Of a stretch of 64,000 nt of DNA, positions 5,867 to 13,920 are shown one piece after another. Every line of letters begins with the position of its first letter. Position 1 is the stretch's first letter. The stretch is taken from contig JAETNS010000004.1 of NCBI GenBank assembly GCA_021772015.1, positions 1-64,000 of the forward strand. Reading direction: 5' to 3'. Source of the DNA: Prevotellaceae bacterium (GTDB lineage Bacteria; Bacteroidota; Bacteroidia; Bacteroidales; Muribaculaceae). The notes beneath the pieces are model-generated. The model ran no database searches. It was not told where the DNA came from and worked only from the letters and a program-made list of their open reading frames with translations. Both the position numbers and the translations under genes were made by a program.

Positions 5867-7447
5867 TCATTCTGCTTGCTTTTTCAATTCAGAAGCAAGC
5901 GATGCCGCACAACGGTCTCCGTCAATAGCCGCTGACACGATGCCGCCGGCATATCCCGCTCCCTCACCGCAGGGATACAACCCATCGATTTCCACATGAG
6001 CCAAGGTTTCCGGATCGCGCGGGATCCTGACGGGAGATGATGTACGTGTCTCCGCCCCTATCACAGCCGCCTCCGCTGTAAGGAATCCCCTCGATTTTTT
6101 CCCGAACTCAATGAAACCCTTTCTAAGTCGGCTTGACACAAACTCCGGTAAAAGTTTATCAACACGAGCCGGATGAATCCCCGCCGCATAGGATGTTGTG
6201 GGAAGAGATTTTGAAAGTCGTCCGTCAACAAAATCAGTCAGTCGCTGAGCCGGAGCATTTTGTGTCCCATTTGAGTCATCTGAAAAACGAGTCTCAATCT
6301 CTTCCTGAAACTTCATCACTTTCAGATTCCCGTAAGAGTCATATTCATGCAGATCTTCCGGCAATACCTCCACGACCATCCCTGAGTTGGCCCATCTGGT
6401 TCCCCGGGAAGCAGGCGACATACCGTTGACCACCAATTGTCCAGGGGCTGTGGCAGCAGGAATTATAAAGCCGCCCGGACACATGCAAAACGAGTAAACT
6501 CCACGATCATCCACTCGGGTCAACATTGAATATTCCGCGGCAGGAAGATATTTTCCCCTCCCTTTGGGACTATGATACTGTATCCTGTCAATCAGTTCCT
6601 GCGGATGCTCCACCCTCACGCCGACCGCAATCCCTTTAGGTTCAATCTTTATATTCTCACTGTCAAGGAATCGATACACATCGCGCGCGGAATGTCCCGT
6701 GGCAAGAATCACAGGGCCGGTGATCTGCTCCCCGGACGCAGTCTCCACACCTACTGTTTTCCCTTCCTTGACAATCAGACGGTCGACACGGGTCTGGAAT
6801 CTCACCTCTCCCCCACATCTCAATATGGTCTCTCGAATAGCTTTGATGACCTGCGGAAGACGGTCTGTCCCGATATGAGGATGAGCGTCAACAAGGATAT
6901 CCTCTTTTGCCCCATGTTGAACAAGCACATTCAATATCTTGTCAACCGGCCCGCGCTTTTTGCTCCGGGTATACAGCTTGCCATCAGAATATGCACCGGC
7001 CCCACCTTCACCAAAACAATAATTAGAATCAGGGTCAACGACCCCCTCACGCGCAATTCGGGCCATATCCTTCCCTCTGTCTCCGACACTCTTGCCTCGT
7101 TCGAGGAGAACAGGTTTTACCCCGGCCTCGATAAGGCGCAACGCAGCAAAAAGGCCCGCAGGACCAGCGCCCACAACAATCGCAGATGGCGCGTCATCGC
7201 CCAATGCGCAGTATCCCACCGGCCGCAGAAGTGAATCTTCCGACGTAGCTTCCTCATCGATAAACACATCCACGGTCAGATTGACCATAACCCGACGTTG
7301 ACGGGCATCAATTGACCGTTTGACGATTCTTATATCTTTAATACGATTGATGTCAATTCCAAGACGGGTCGACATCTCGGCCAACAGCCGCAGATGAACA
7401 TATGCGATTTCAGGATCAACTCTTACCTGAAGTGTTGTTTTTGACAT
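5867..7447 (-). CDS. FAD-dependent dehydrogenase, COG2509-like
   Basis: This 526-residue flavoprotein belongs to the uncharacterised FAD-dependent dehydrogenase family related to HI0933/GltD-type proteins. Residues 1-~85 form the family's N-terminal domain. The Rossmann motif GAGPAGLFAALRL lies at 93-105 (the acidic ERGKS follows), CFGEGGAGAYSDGKL is near 145, and the C-terminal FAD signature GLYPCGEGAGYAGGIVSAAIDG is near 490-511. The substrate is unknown; a cytoplasmic redox role is expected. The next gene upstream (MATE) ends only 16 bp before it, so both are probably cotranscribed. Confidence 0.85.
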   Translation of the reverse strand: MSKTTLQVRVDPEIAYVHLRLLAEMSTRLGIDINRIKDIRIVKRSIDARQRRVMVNLTVDVFIDEEATSEDSLLRPVGYCALGDDAPSAIVVGAGPAGLFAALRLIEAGVKPVLLERGKSVGDRGKDMARIAREGVVDPDSNYCFGEGGAGAYSDGKLYTRSKKRGPVDKILNVLVQHGAKEDILVDAHPHIGTDRLPQVIKAIRETILRCGGEVRFQTRVDRLIVKEGKTVGVETASGEQITGPVILATGHSARDVYRFLDSENIKIEPKGIAVGVRVEHPQELIDRIQYHSPKGRGKYLPAAEYSMLTRVDDRGVYSFCMCPGGFIIPAATAPGQLVVNGMSPASRGTRWANSGMVVEVLPEDLHEYDSYGNLKVMKFQEEIETRFSDDSNGTQNAPAQRLTDFVDGRLSKSLPTTSYAAGIHPARVDKLLPEFVSSRLRKGFIEFGKKSRGFLTAEAAVIGAETRTSSPVRIPRDPETLAHVEIDGLYPCGEGAGYAGGIVSAAIDGDRCAASLASELKKQAE

Positions 7448-7463
7448 AAAGAAAGGGATTTAT

Positions 7464-8870
7464 TTATATATTGGAGGGAGCAGTTCTGACCGCCATTTCC
7501 TTCTTATGGCGATGAATAACCACGAGCAACGTTATGACAGCCACTATGAATGCGAGCAGATCCGATCCGCACATCGATGCCCACACACCCTTGATTCCCC
7601 ACATACGGGGAAAGAACCACAGGAATGGCAACAGGAACAACAGCTGTCTGGTCAATGAAAGAAATATCGAGATAGCAGGTTTACCAATAGACTGGAAATA
7701 ATTCTGGATGACAATCTGACATCCGACCACAGGATAAAACATGAAATATATCCTGAAACCGTTGTTGGCGATCTCTATCAGGCGCGGATCTGTAGTGAAC
7801 ATCCTGCTTATGGTGTCAGGGAAGCATTCTGTGACCAGGCACCCGATCACCGTGATGCCTACTCCGATCCAGATTCCCTTCATCAGGGTCTTCTGAACGC
7901 GATCCCATTGGTTCGCTCCATAATTGAACCCCAGTATAGGCTGCATTCCCTGCGTTACACCGAACACCACCATCACAAAAAACATGGTCGTCCGGTTGAG
8001 AATCCCGTAGGCTCCCACAGCAAGATTCCCATCGGATCCTCCATAATCAAGCAATGCCTTGTTTAGAAACACGACCACGACGCAGGCTGTCACATTCATC
8101 AGGAAAGGGGAAAGGCCGATGGAATAAATCCTCTTGATGATTGACGGTGTGAACCACCGGTTTGATCTCTTGAAATGCACGAAACTGCTCTTTGAGCAGA
8201 AATGTATCGTCACCCAGATAAATGCCGCGAATTGGCCGCACACCGACGCGAAGGCAGCTCCGGCTATACCCCAGTCAAGTACATATATGAATATCGGACA
8301 AAGTATGATGTTGACAAACACAGACAACAGAGCCGATATCATTGCTTTCTTAGGATAACCGGTGGCTCTCATTAGATTGTTAAGTCCTATAAACACATAG
8401 GTCACAGGCATTCCGTAAAGTATCACCCTCATGAACTCGCGTGCATAAGGAATCGTTTCCTCCGTGGCCCCGAAAAGAGACAGGATAGGGTCGAGGAAGA
8501 GCAGGCATAATCCTCCGAACACCAGCGCATGGATCAAACACAATACCAACACATTGTTGATCACATCAGTCGCTCTGGATATATTTTTCTGACCAAGGAA
8601 GATCGAGCTTATTGTCGCGCCCCCCACAGCTATGAGCGTACAGAACGCGACGACAAGGTTCATAAGCGGGAACGTTATCGCAAGCCCTGCTATCGCCATC
8701 GGCCCGACTCCACGTCCTATGAAAATACTGTCTATTATATTATACAATGACATCGCCACCGACGCGATAATAGCCGGCACTGAGTATTCCATCAGCAATT
8801 TGCCGATCGGAAGAGTGCCAAGCGACATCGGGTTCTTTGCGGAAATCTCTTTTTGACTATCTTGACTCAC
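7464..8870 (-). CDS. MATE-family multidrug/Na+ efflux transporter
   Basis: This 468-residue inner-membrane protein has about 12 hydrophobic helices in two repeats. Family marks are SVPAIIASVAMSLYNIIDSIFIGRGVG near residues 30-56 and FNYGANQWDRV near 315. MATE proteins export cationic drugs or metabolites using Na+ or H+ gradients; the substrate is unknown here. The longest frame starts with GTG at 8870 (MSQDSQKEIS), giving the short polar N-terminus usual for the family. An internal ATG at 8828 is the alternative. The FAD dehydrogenase follows. Confidence 0.88.
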   Translation of the reverse strand: MSQDSQKEISAKNPMSLGTLPIGKLLMEYSVPAIIASVAMSLYNIIDSIFIGRGVGPMAIAGLAITFPLMNLVVAFCTLIAVGGATISSIFLGQKNISRATDVINNVLVLCLIHALVFGGLCLLFLDPILSLFGATEETIPYAREFMRVILYGMPVTYVFIGLNNLMRATGYPKKAMISALLSVFVNIILCPIFIYVLDWGIAGAAFASVCGQFAAFIWVTIHFCSKSSFVHFKRSNRWFTPSIIKRIYSIGLSPFLMNVTACVVVVFLNKALLDYGGSDGNLAVGAYGILNRTTMFFVMVVFGVTQGMQPILGFNYGANQWDRVQKTLMKGIWIGVGITVIGCLVTECFPDTISRMFTTDPRLIEIANNGFRIYFMFYPVVGCQIVIQNYFQSIGKPAISIFLSLTRQLLFLLPFLWFFPRMWGIKGVWASMCGSDLLAFIVAVITLLVVIHRHKKEMAVRTAPSNI

Positions 8871-8978
8871 TTAAAGTATGTTTAACCTATTATGATCTGT
8901 TTTGCAATGGTGATAATGCCAAGTCCTCCCTATCATACGAAAGTGTCACCATAATTCGGCTTATTCAGGGAATGTTTG

Positions 8979-8986
8979 TAACTTTG
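8979..8986 (+). promoter_or_regulatory. Promoter -7 element of the HAD gene
   Basis: TAACTTTG matches TAnnTTTG exactly and lies 28 bp before the ATG at 9015. The -33 region shows only TTCG (8955-8958, 20-bp spacer). Confidence 0.5.
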
Positions 8987-9014
8987 TGGCCTAAATAAAA
9001 TCAAAGATACATTC

Positions 9015-9644
9015 ATGAAGTATAAGGCAGCTTTGTTTGACCTCGACGGAGTATTGATCGACAGTGAGACGCTCTATACGGGTTTCTGGGAAAAAGTCGG
9101 CAAGACACATCATCTACCTTCCCCTACTTTCGCCTATGACATCAAGGGCACAACACTCAATGACATTCTTACGACATACTTCCCTGATCCGAAAGTCAGA
9201 GCAGACATTGACCGTATGTTGCATCAGTTTGAGAATGAGATCATATACCCGATATTTCCGGGGGCGTTGGAGTTTGTCGACTCCTTGAAAGCATCCGGAA
9301 TGAAGACTGTGATCGTAACCAGCAGTGATGACAAGAAAATGAATTTCCTGTTTGCACAGCATCCCGGCTTCAGAAGCCATTTCGACGCTATAGTTACGGC
9401 AGCAGATGTCTCGCGATCGAAACCCGATCCCGAACCCTATATAATCGGAGCAAGAAAAGCCGGCTGTACCCCCGAAGAATGCATAGTGTTCGAGGATTCA
9501 TTTCAGGGCCTGGAAGCGGGCCGACGCGCGGGCGCGCATGTGATCGGATTGGCCACGACCAATCCTGCCGGTTCCCTTAAAGGAAAGGCCGACAGGATTG
9601 TCAACTCTTTGGCCGAACTCGCCGGGGAGGTCAGCACGCTTTGA
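9015..9644 (+). CDS. HAD-family phosphatase / beta-phosphoglucomutase-like
   Basis: This 209-residue cytoplasmic HAD hydrolase has motif I FDLDGVLIDSE (residues 8-18; nucleophile D9, acid/base D11), motif II VIVTSSDD near residue 98, and motif III-IV SKPDPEPYIIGARKAG...CIVFEDSFQGLEAG. The small helical cap sits between motifs I and II as in beta-phosphoglucomutase and 2-deoxyglucose-6-phosphatase relatives. A sugar-phosphate substrate is likely but cannot be fixed. The 3' end overlaps the convergent nadC by 14 bp. Confidence 0.85.
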   Translation: MKYKAALFDLDGVLIDSETLYTGFWEKVGKTHHLPSPTFAYDIKGTTLNDILTTYFPDPKVRADIDRMLHQFENEIIYPIFPGALEFVDSLKASGMKTVIVTSSDDKKMNFLFAQHPGFRSHFDAIVTAADVSRSKPDPEPYIIGARKAGCTPEECIVFEDSFQGLEAGRRAGAHVIGLATTNPAGSLKGKADRIVNSLAELAGEVSTL

Positions 9645-10476
9645 AAGACATGTCAAGACCTTTGACAGAATGGGTCAACGCCCCTACCGATATGAAGTCG
9701 ACTCCGGCCTCGCCGTATGCCCGCAGGGTGTCGAGGGTGATGCCACCGGAAGACTCGACTTCAGTTTGTCCATTTATCAGCTTGACCGCCTCCGCTGTCT
9801 GCTCCGGGTTAAAATTGTCAAGCATTATACGGTCAATCCCTGCAGCCAGAGCCTGGCGGATCTCGTCGGTGTTGCGGGTCTCTACCTCTATACGCAGATT
9901 TTTACCATTGGCTTTCATCCATTCTTTCGCCGCATTGACAGCCTGCGGTATGCCTCCGGCAAAATCGACATGATTGTCCTTTATAAGAATCATGTCATAG
10001 AGTCCCATACGGTGATTCCCGCCTCCACCGATCCTGACGGCCTCTTTTTCGAGGACACGAAGTCCGGGAGTCGTCTTGCGGGTATCAATGACCTTGGCTT
10101 TGAGTCCGGCAAGCCGCTCCTGATACCGAGCAGTCTGTGTGGCAATCCCACTCATACGTTGCATGATGTTAAGCATCAGACGTTCGGTCTGCAACAGCGA
10201 TCTGACGCGGCCTTCAACCTTGAAGGCAATATCGCCGGGTTTGACATGGGCACCGTCATTGATATACACTGTCATCTTCAAGGAAGGGTCGAATTTCTCG
10301 AACACTTTCCGGGCGATTTCCACTCCGGCAAGTATTCCCTCCTCCTTCACAAGGAGATGCTGCGCCCCATTCTCATCGGCAGGAATTGTGGAAAGGGTTG
10401 TCGCGTCACCATCACCCACATCCTCCGCAAAAGCAAGAGTCAGCAGGTCATCTATAAGTTCTTCGCGGGTTTTCAT
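9631..10476 (-). CDS. nadC: Nicotinate-nucleotide pyrophosphorylase (quinolinate phosphoribosyltransferase)
   Basis: NadC converts quinolinate and PRPP to nicotinate mononucleotide, CO2 and PPi in de novo NAD synthesis. The 281 residues match the family length. Visible motifs are NIMQRMSGIAT (about residue 103), the RKTTPGLRVLEKEAVRIGGGGNHRMGLYD active-site block, KDNH, EVETRN, MLDNFNP, and the C-terminal ESSGGI...GVDFISVGALTHS phosphate-binding region. The ATG at 10476 (MKTREELIDDLL) is the family start; the frame's 5' extension runs into rlmH and is not coding. A strong reverse promoter lies at 10503-10534. nadA and nadB are not in the window. Confidence 0.95.
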   Translation of the reverse strand: MKTREELIDDLLTLAFAEDVGDGDATTLSTIPADENGAQHLLVKEEGILAGVEIARKVFEKFDPSLKMTVYINDGAHVKPGDIAFKVEGRVRSLLQTERLMLNIMQRMSGIATQTARYQERLAGLKAKVIDTRKTTPGLRVLEKEAVRIGGGGNHRMGLYDMILIKDNHVDFAGGIPQAVNAAKEWMKANGKNLRIEVETRNTDEIRQALAAGIDRIMLDNFNPEQTAEAVKLINGQTEVESSGGITLDTLRAYGEAGVDFISVGALTHSVKGLDMSFKAC

Positions 10477-10502
10477 GAATCTGTGAATAATTGTTTCAAC
10501 TG

Positions 10503-10534
10503 CAAAATTACTAATTAAACCCCAACTTAACAAA
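10503..10534 (-). promoter_or_regulatory. nadC promoter
   Basis: The reverse strand reads TTTG (10534-10531), a 20-bp spacer, then TAATTTTG (10510-10503): a full match to the Bacteroidales promoter. The -33 element ends 6 bp from the rlmH ATG. Confidence 0.75.
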
Positions 10535-10539
10535 CAATC

Positions 10540-11013
10540 ATGAAAATAACCCTGATGGTAGTCGGCAAAACATCCTCGGTCAATTTGCGCTCCGGAATTG
10601 AGGAGTATTCGCGGCGCGTCAACCGCTATATCCCTTTCGATATCGCAGAGTTGCCGGATGTCAAGACCTCCCGCAAACTCTCTGAACAGAAACAAAAAGA
10701 GGCCGAAGGAGAAATGATGCTTTCCCGCATACAGCCTGGCGACTATGTGGTCCTCCTTGACGAACACGGACGCGAAATGACATCACGCGAGTTTTCACAA
10801 AATCTTGAAAGAAAAGCCCAGACAGTTCCCAAGCAACTGTTTTTCATTGTTGGAGGACCTTACGGTTTCTCACCGGAGGTATACGCCCGTTCCAACGAGA
10901 AACTGTCGTTGTCAAAAATGACTTTCCCTCATGAAATGGTCCGTTTGTTCTTTGTCGAACAACTTTATCGAGCCATGACCATACAGCGGAATGAGCCTTA
11001 TCATCACGATTGA
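10540..11013 (+). CDS. rlmH: 23S rRNA (pseudouridine1915-N3)-methyltransferase
   Basis: RlmH methylates pseudouridine 1915 in helix 69 of 23S rRNA using S-adenosylmethionine. The 157-residue protein is full length for this SPOUT (knotted) methyltransferase. It shows LDEHGREMTSREF near residue 73, the SAM-pocket motif FFIVGGPYGFSPEV near 101, and the C-terminal LSLSKMTFPHEMVRLFFVEQLYRAMTIQRNEPYHHD with the conserved terminal YH. Divergent from nadC with 63 bp between the starts; no clear forward promoter was found there. Confidence 0.95.
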   Translation: MKITLMVVGKTSSVNLRSGIEEYSRRVNRYIPFDIAELPDVKTSRKLSEQKQKEAEGEMMLSRIQPGDYVVLLDEHGREMTSREFSQNLERKAQTVPKQLFFIVGGPYGFSPEVYARSNEKLSLSKMTFPHEMVRLFFVEQLYRAMTIQRNEPYHHD

Positions 11014-11056
11014 CAACAACACATGGAATGGAGACAATGACTACATGATCTTCAGG

Positions 11057-12526
11057 TCATTTTGTCCAGAATCTCGGTGTCAGGATGACCAAGACAGTGA
11101 AAATTTCCAGACGTCCGGTCAACATCAGAAATGACAAAATCCATTTGCCGGCGTCGGAGATCTGGGCGTAAGCTCCGCCATTCTGTGAAATCGCAGCGTC
11201 AAGTCCCGAATTGCTGACACACGCGAATGCAGAGAAGTAAGCGTCGCTCAAAGAAGCCCCGCAGATAGTCAGCAAGGCTCCGCCGAGTATAATTATTCCG
11301 ATATACAGGCTCAAAAAGACCATCACTTTGTTTATTATTTCCGGAGCAGCCGCATTTCGGTTGACATCAACCGACAATATGTGATTGGGATATATGCAGC
11401 GGTAAAGCTCATTCCTAGAGTTTTTCCACAGCAAGACAATCCTGTCGAGCTTCGCTCCGCCGGCGGTTGATCCGGCGCAAGCTCCGACAAACATCATGAT
11501 GATCACCGCTCCTAACAGGAATGCACCCCATCCATCGAAATTTGACACAGTGTAACCGGTGGATGACAACGTCGAAACTATCTGGAACAATGGATCTATG
11601 GTCAATGAGTCAACCGTATTCGGCACATTTGGATTGACTAAAATAGCCACATCGAAAACAACAAACATCACCACTATCACCCATACATACAGCCGGAACA
11701 CCTCATTTCTCCATACCGCGCGGAACTGGCCTGTCGAAGCTCTGAATATAAGCGCGAAATTTATTCCGCCGACAAACATGAAGACTGTGGTCACGACCTT
11801 GACATACAGCGAGTCCCACGCCTGCAAAGCTTCCGCTTTTGTCGAAAAGCCACCTGTCGACATCGTTGACAAGGCGTGACAAAGACTGTCGAACGCGTCC
11901 ATCGGTCCAACCCAGTAAAGAACGCCGAGAAGTAGAGTCAAAAGAAAATAAACCAGCCATAAACGTTTGGCCGTGGCGCTTACTCTCGGGCGAAGTTTCT
12001 CATGTGTTATACCCGTCACTTCGGCATTGAACATCTGCATCCCGCCGGATGAATTGAGCATCGGCAGCACCGCCAGGGTGAACAGTATTATTCCCATGCC
12101 TCCTATCCATTGCATCAGCGATCGCCAGAGGTGCACACCATGACTTATGACCTCTGTGTCAAGCATTGTGGTGGCTCCAGTCGTGGTGAACCCCGACATG
12201 GCCTCAAAAAATGCATCAGAAAAATTCAATGGAGAACGACACAACATGAATGGTATCATGCCAAACAACGAAAAGACAACCCATACAAGGGCCGTCAGCA
12301 GGAAACCTTCACGCTTGCCCATGTCGAATCGTTTCGGCTTGACACATGTCGCAAGGAGGCCACTTCCCGCTGTGACCACTATTGCCACGAGAAACGGCAT
12401 ATAAGGCTCTCCGTATAACAATGTGGTGAGCAGAGGGATAGCCATGAAGACACCTTCTATAAGCAGAAGCCATCCGACTACCCTCAGCAGCATCTTCCAG
12501 TTCACTATCGACTCTTTCCTCGCCAT
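11057..12526 (-). CDS. trkH: Trk/Ktr-type potassium uptake channel subunit TrkH
   Basis: This 489-residue inner-membrane protein has four M1-pore-M2-type repeats. Filter-like segments are visible as SGFTTTGATT (first), STGGFSTK (second), SSTGYTVSNFD (third) and SNSGLDAA (fourth). It forms the K+ translocating subunit, gated by the cytoplasmic NAD/ATP-binding TrkA encoded directly upstream. trkA ends 50 bp before this ATG and both follow dxs, so the three genes are probably one transcript. Confidence 0.92.
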   Translation of the reverse strand: MARKESIVNWKMLLRVVGWLLLIEGVFMAIPLLTTLLYGEPYMPFLVAIVVTAGSGLLATCVKPKRFDMGKREGFLLTALVWVVFSLFGMIPFMLCRSPLNFSDAFFEAMSGFTTTGATTMLDTEVISHGVHLWRSLMQWIGGMGIILFTLAVLPMLNSSGGMQMFNAEVTGITHEKLRPRVSATAKRLWLVYFLLTLLLGVLYWVGPMDAFDSLCHALSTMSTGGFSTKAEALQAWDSLYVKVVTTVFMFVGGINFALIFRASTGQFRAVWRNEVFRLYVWVIVVMFVVFDVAILVNPNVPNTVDSLTIDPLFQIVSTLSSTGYTVSNFDGWGAFLLGAVIIMMFVGACAGSTAGGAKLDRIVLLWKNSRNELYRCIYPNHILSVDVNRNAAAPEIINKVMVFLSLYIGIIILGGALLTICGASLSDAYFSAFACVSNSGLDAAISQNGGAYAQISDAGKWILSFLMLTGRLEIFTVLVILTPRFWTK

Positions 12527-12576
12527 TGCTTGCCTTTACATTGAATCGTCTGTAGTCATGAGATCGACAAGGCCCT

Positions 12577-13920
12577 CTACCCGAAAAGTTTCTCTATCTT
12601 GTGGATTGATCCGGAAAGGCAGAAAACCAACACATGGTCTCCGGGCTGGATAACAGTACGTCCCGTCACCAGCATCCCTTTACCGTCACGGATTAATCCG
12701 GCAAGAGTCATTTCACGGGCCAGTTTCAACGACATGACGGGGCCTCGGGTTATCTTTGATCCGGGACGTGCCTCCAGTTCCGCCACTTCCGCATCAGCCA
12801 AAGCCATGAATTTTGAGCTTGACTCATCCGCGTCAAGCAACAATTGGAAAATCTTGCTTGAGGCGAGAAGTTTTTTATTTATGACGGTCCCGATGTTAAG
12901 TCCTTCTGCCTCCGAAATAAACTGTATGTTCTCAACCTCGGCAACAGTCTTGTCGACACCAAACTCTTTTGCAGTAAGACAGCCAAGGATGTTTGTCTCT
13001 GAAAAATCAGTAAGGGCGACGAATGCGTCCATGTTGGATATCCCTTCCTCACGCAACACATCGTTGTTTCGGGCATCCCCGTGAATGATTTTAACTTTGC
13101 AGCCCGAGCATTTTTCCGGCAAACGGCGGCAAAGCGCCATGTCGTCGTCAATGATTGTCAGGTCAAACTTCTCGGAAGCGAGGTGGGCAAGACGGACAGC
13201 AATCCTTCCTCCACCCATTATCATGACATTTCTTACCTTGAAATCTTTCTTGCCGCAGATATCGCGTATCTCATTGACATATTCGCGTGTAGTAGTGAAA
13301 TATATGATGTCACCCGGTCTGATCGCATCATCTCCACGAGGTATGATTGTCTCATGACGACGTTTTATGGCCGACACATGATAGTTGTGTTGGGAGTATG
13401 TCAGATCTCGCAACTGTTGCCCGATCAGAGCAGCGTTGTCATTCACCCTGACCCCGACGAGTATCAGCTCTCCGTCATGCAATTCAAACCAATTGCGCGC
13501 CCAAGGTCGTTTCAATGCCTGACAGATTTCTTGAGCGGCAAGATATTCAGGGTATATGAGATGGTCAACCCCGACTGCGGAGAAAAATCTGCGGTTATCA
13601 GGATCAAGATACTCGTAATTGTCGATTCTTCCGACAGTTTTCCGCGCCCCAAGATGCTTTGCTATGCCACAGGCGATAAGATTGGTGTTCTCATAAGGAG
13701 TCACCGCGATAAACAAGTCGCAGTCTCTCCCAACTCCGGCCCGGCACTGATCGTTGAATGATGTTGGCAAGCCACTGACCGTCATCAGGTTGTAGTTGCT
13801 GTCCAATCGGCTTAGCTTATCCTTGTCCCGGTCGAGCACAATGATATCCTGTTCTTCACGTGAAAGCAACTTTGCCAGATGTGAGCCCACTTCTCCGGCT
13901 CCGGCGATGACGATTTTCAT
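12577..13920 (-). CDS. trkA: Trk potassium system regulatory subunit TrkA
   Basis: TrkA is the cytoplasmic gating ring of the TrkH K+ transporter. The 447 residues contain two RCK units. RCK-N1 has GAGEVG at 7-12 and the acidic VLDRD end of strand 2. RCK-C1 follows (ELILVGVRVNDNAALIGQQL). RCK-N2 has GGGRIAVRLA near residue 236, then RCK-C2 with RPGSKITRGPVMS. Two RCK domains in one chain is the E. coli TrkA layout. Its ATG overlaps the dxs stop (ATGA at 13917-13920), indicating translational coupling. Confidence 0.93.
   Translation of the reverse strand: MKIVIAGAGEVGSHLAKLLSREEQDIIVLDRDKDKLSRLDSNYNLMTVSGLPTSFNDQCRAGVGRDCDLFIAVTPYENTNLIACGIAKHLGARKTVGRIDNYEYLDPDNRRFFSAVGVDHLIYPEYLAAQEICQALKRPWARNWFELHDGELILVGVRVNDNAALIGQQLRDLTYSQHNYHVSAIKRRHETIIPRGDDAIRPGDIIYFTTTREYVNEIRDICGKKDFKVRNVMIMGGGRIAVRLAHLASEKFDLTIIDDDMALCRRLPEKCSGCKVKIIHGDARNNDVLREEGISNMDAFVALTDFSETNILGCLTAKEFGVDKTVAEVENIQFISEAEGLNIGTVINKKLLASSKIFQLLLDADESSSKFMALADAEVAELEARPGSKITRGPVMSLKLAREMTLAGLIRDGKGMLVTGRTVIQPGDHVLVFCLSGSIHKIEKLFG

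Noticed and set aside
9598-10518. Long forward frame (306 aa) opposite nadC
   Set aside because: Antisense shadow of a clear nadC gene with no domain or start signal.
10477-10767. N-terminal extension of nadC
   Set aside because: It would cross the nadC promoter and overlap rlmH; the conserved family start is at 10476.
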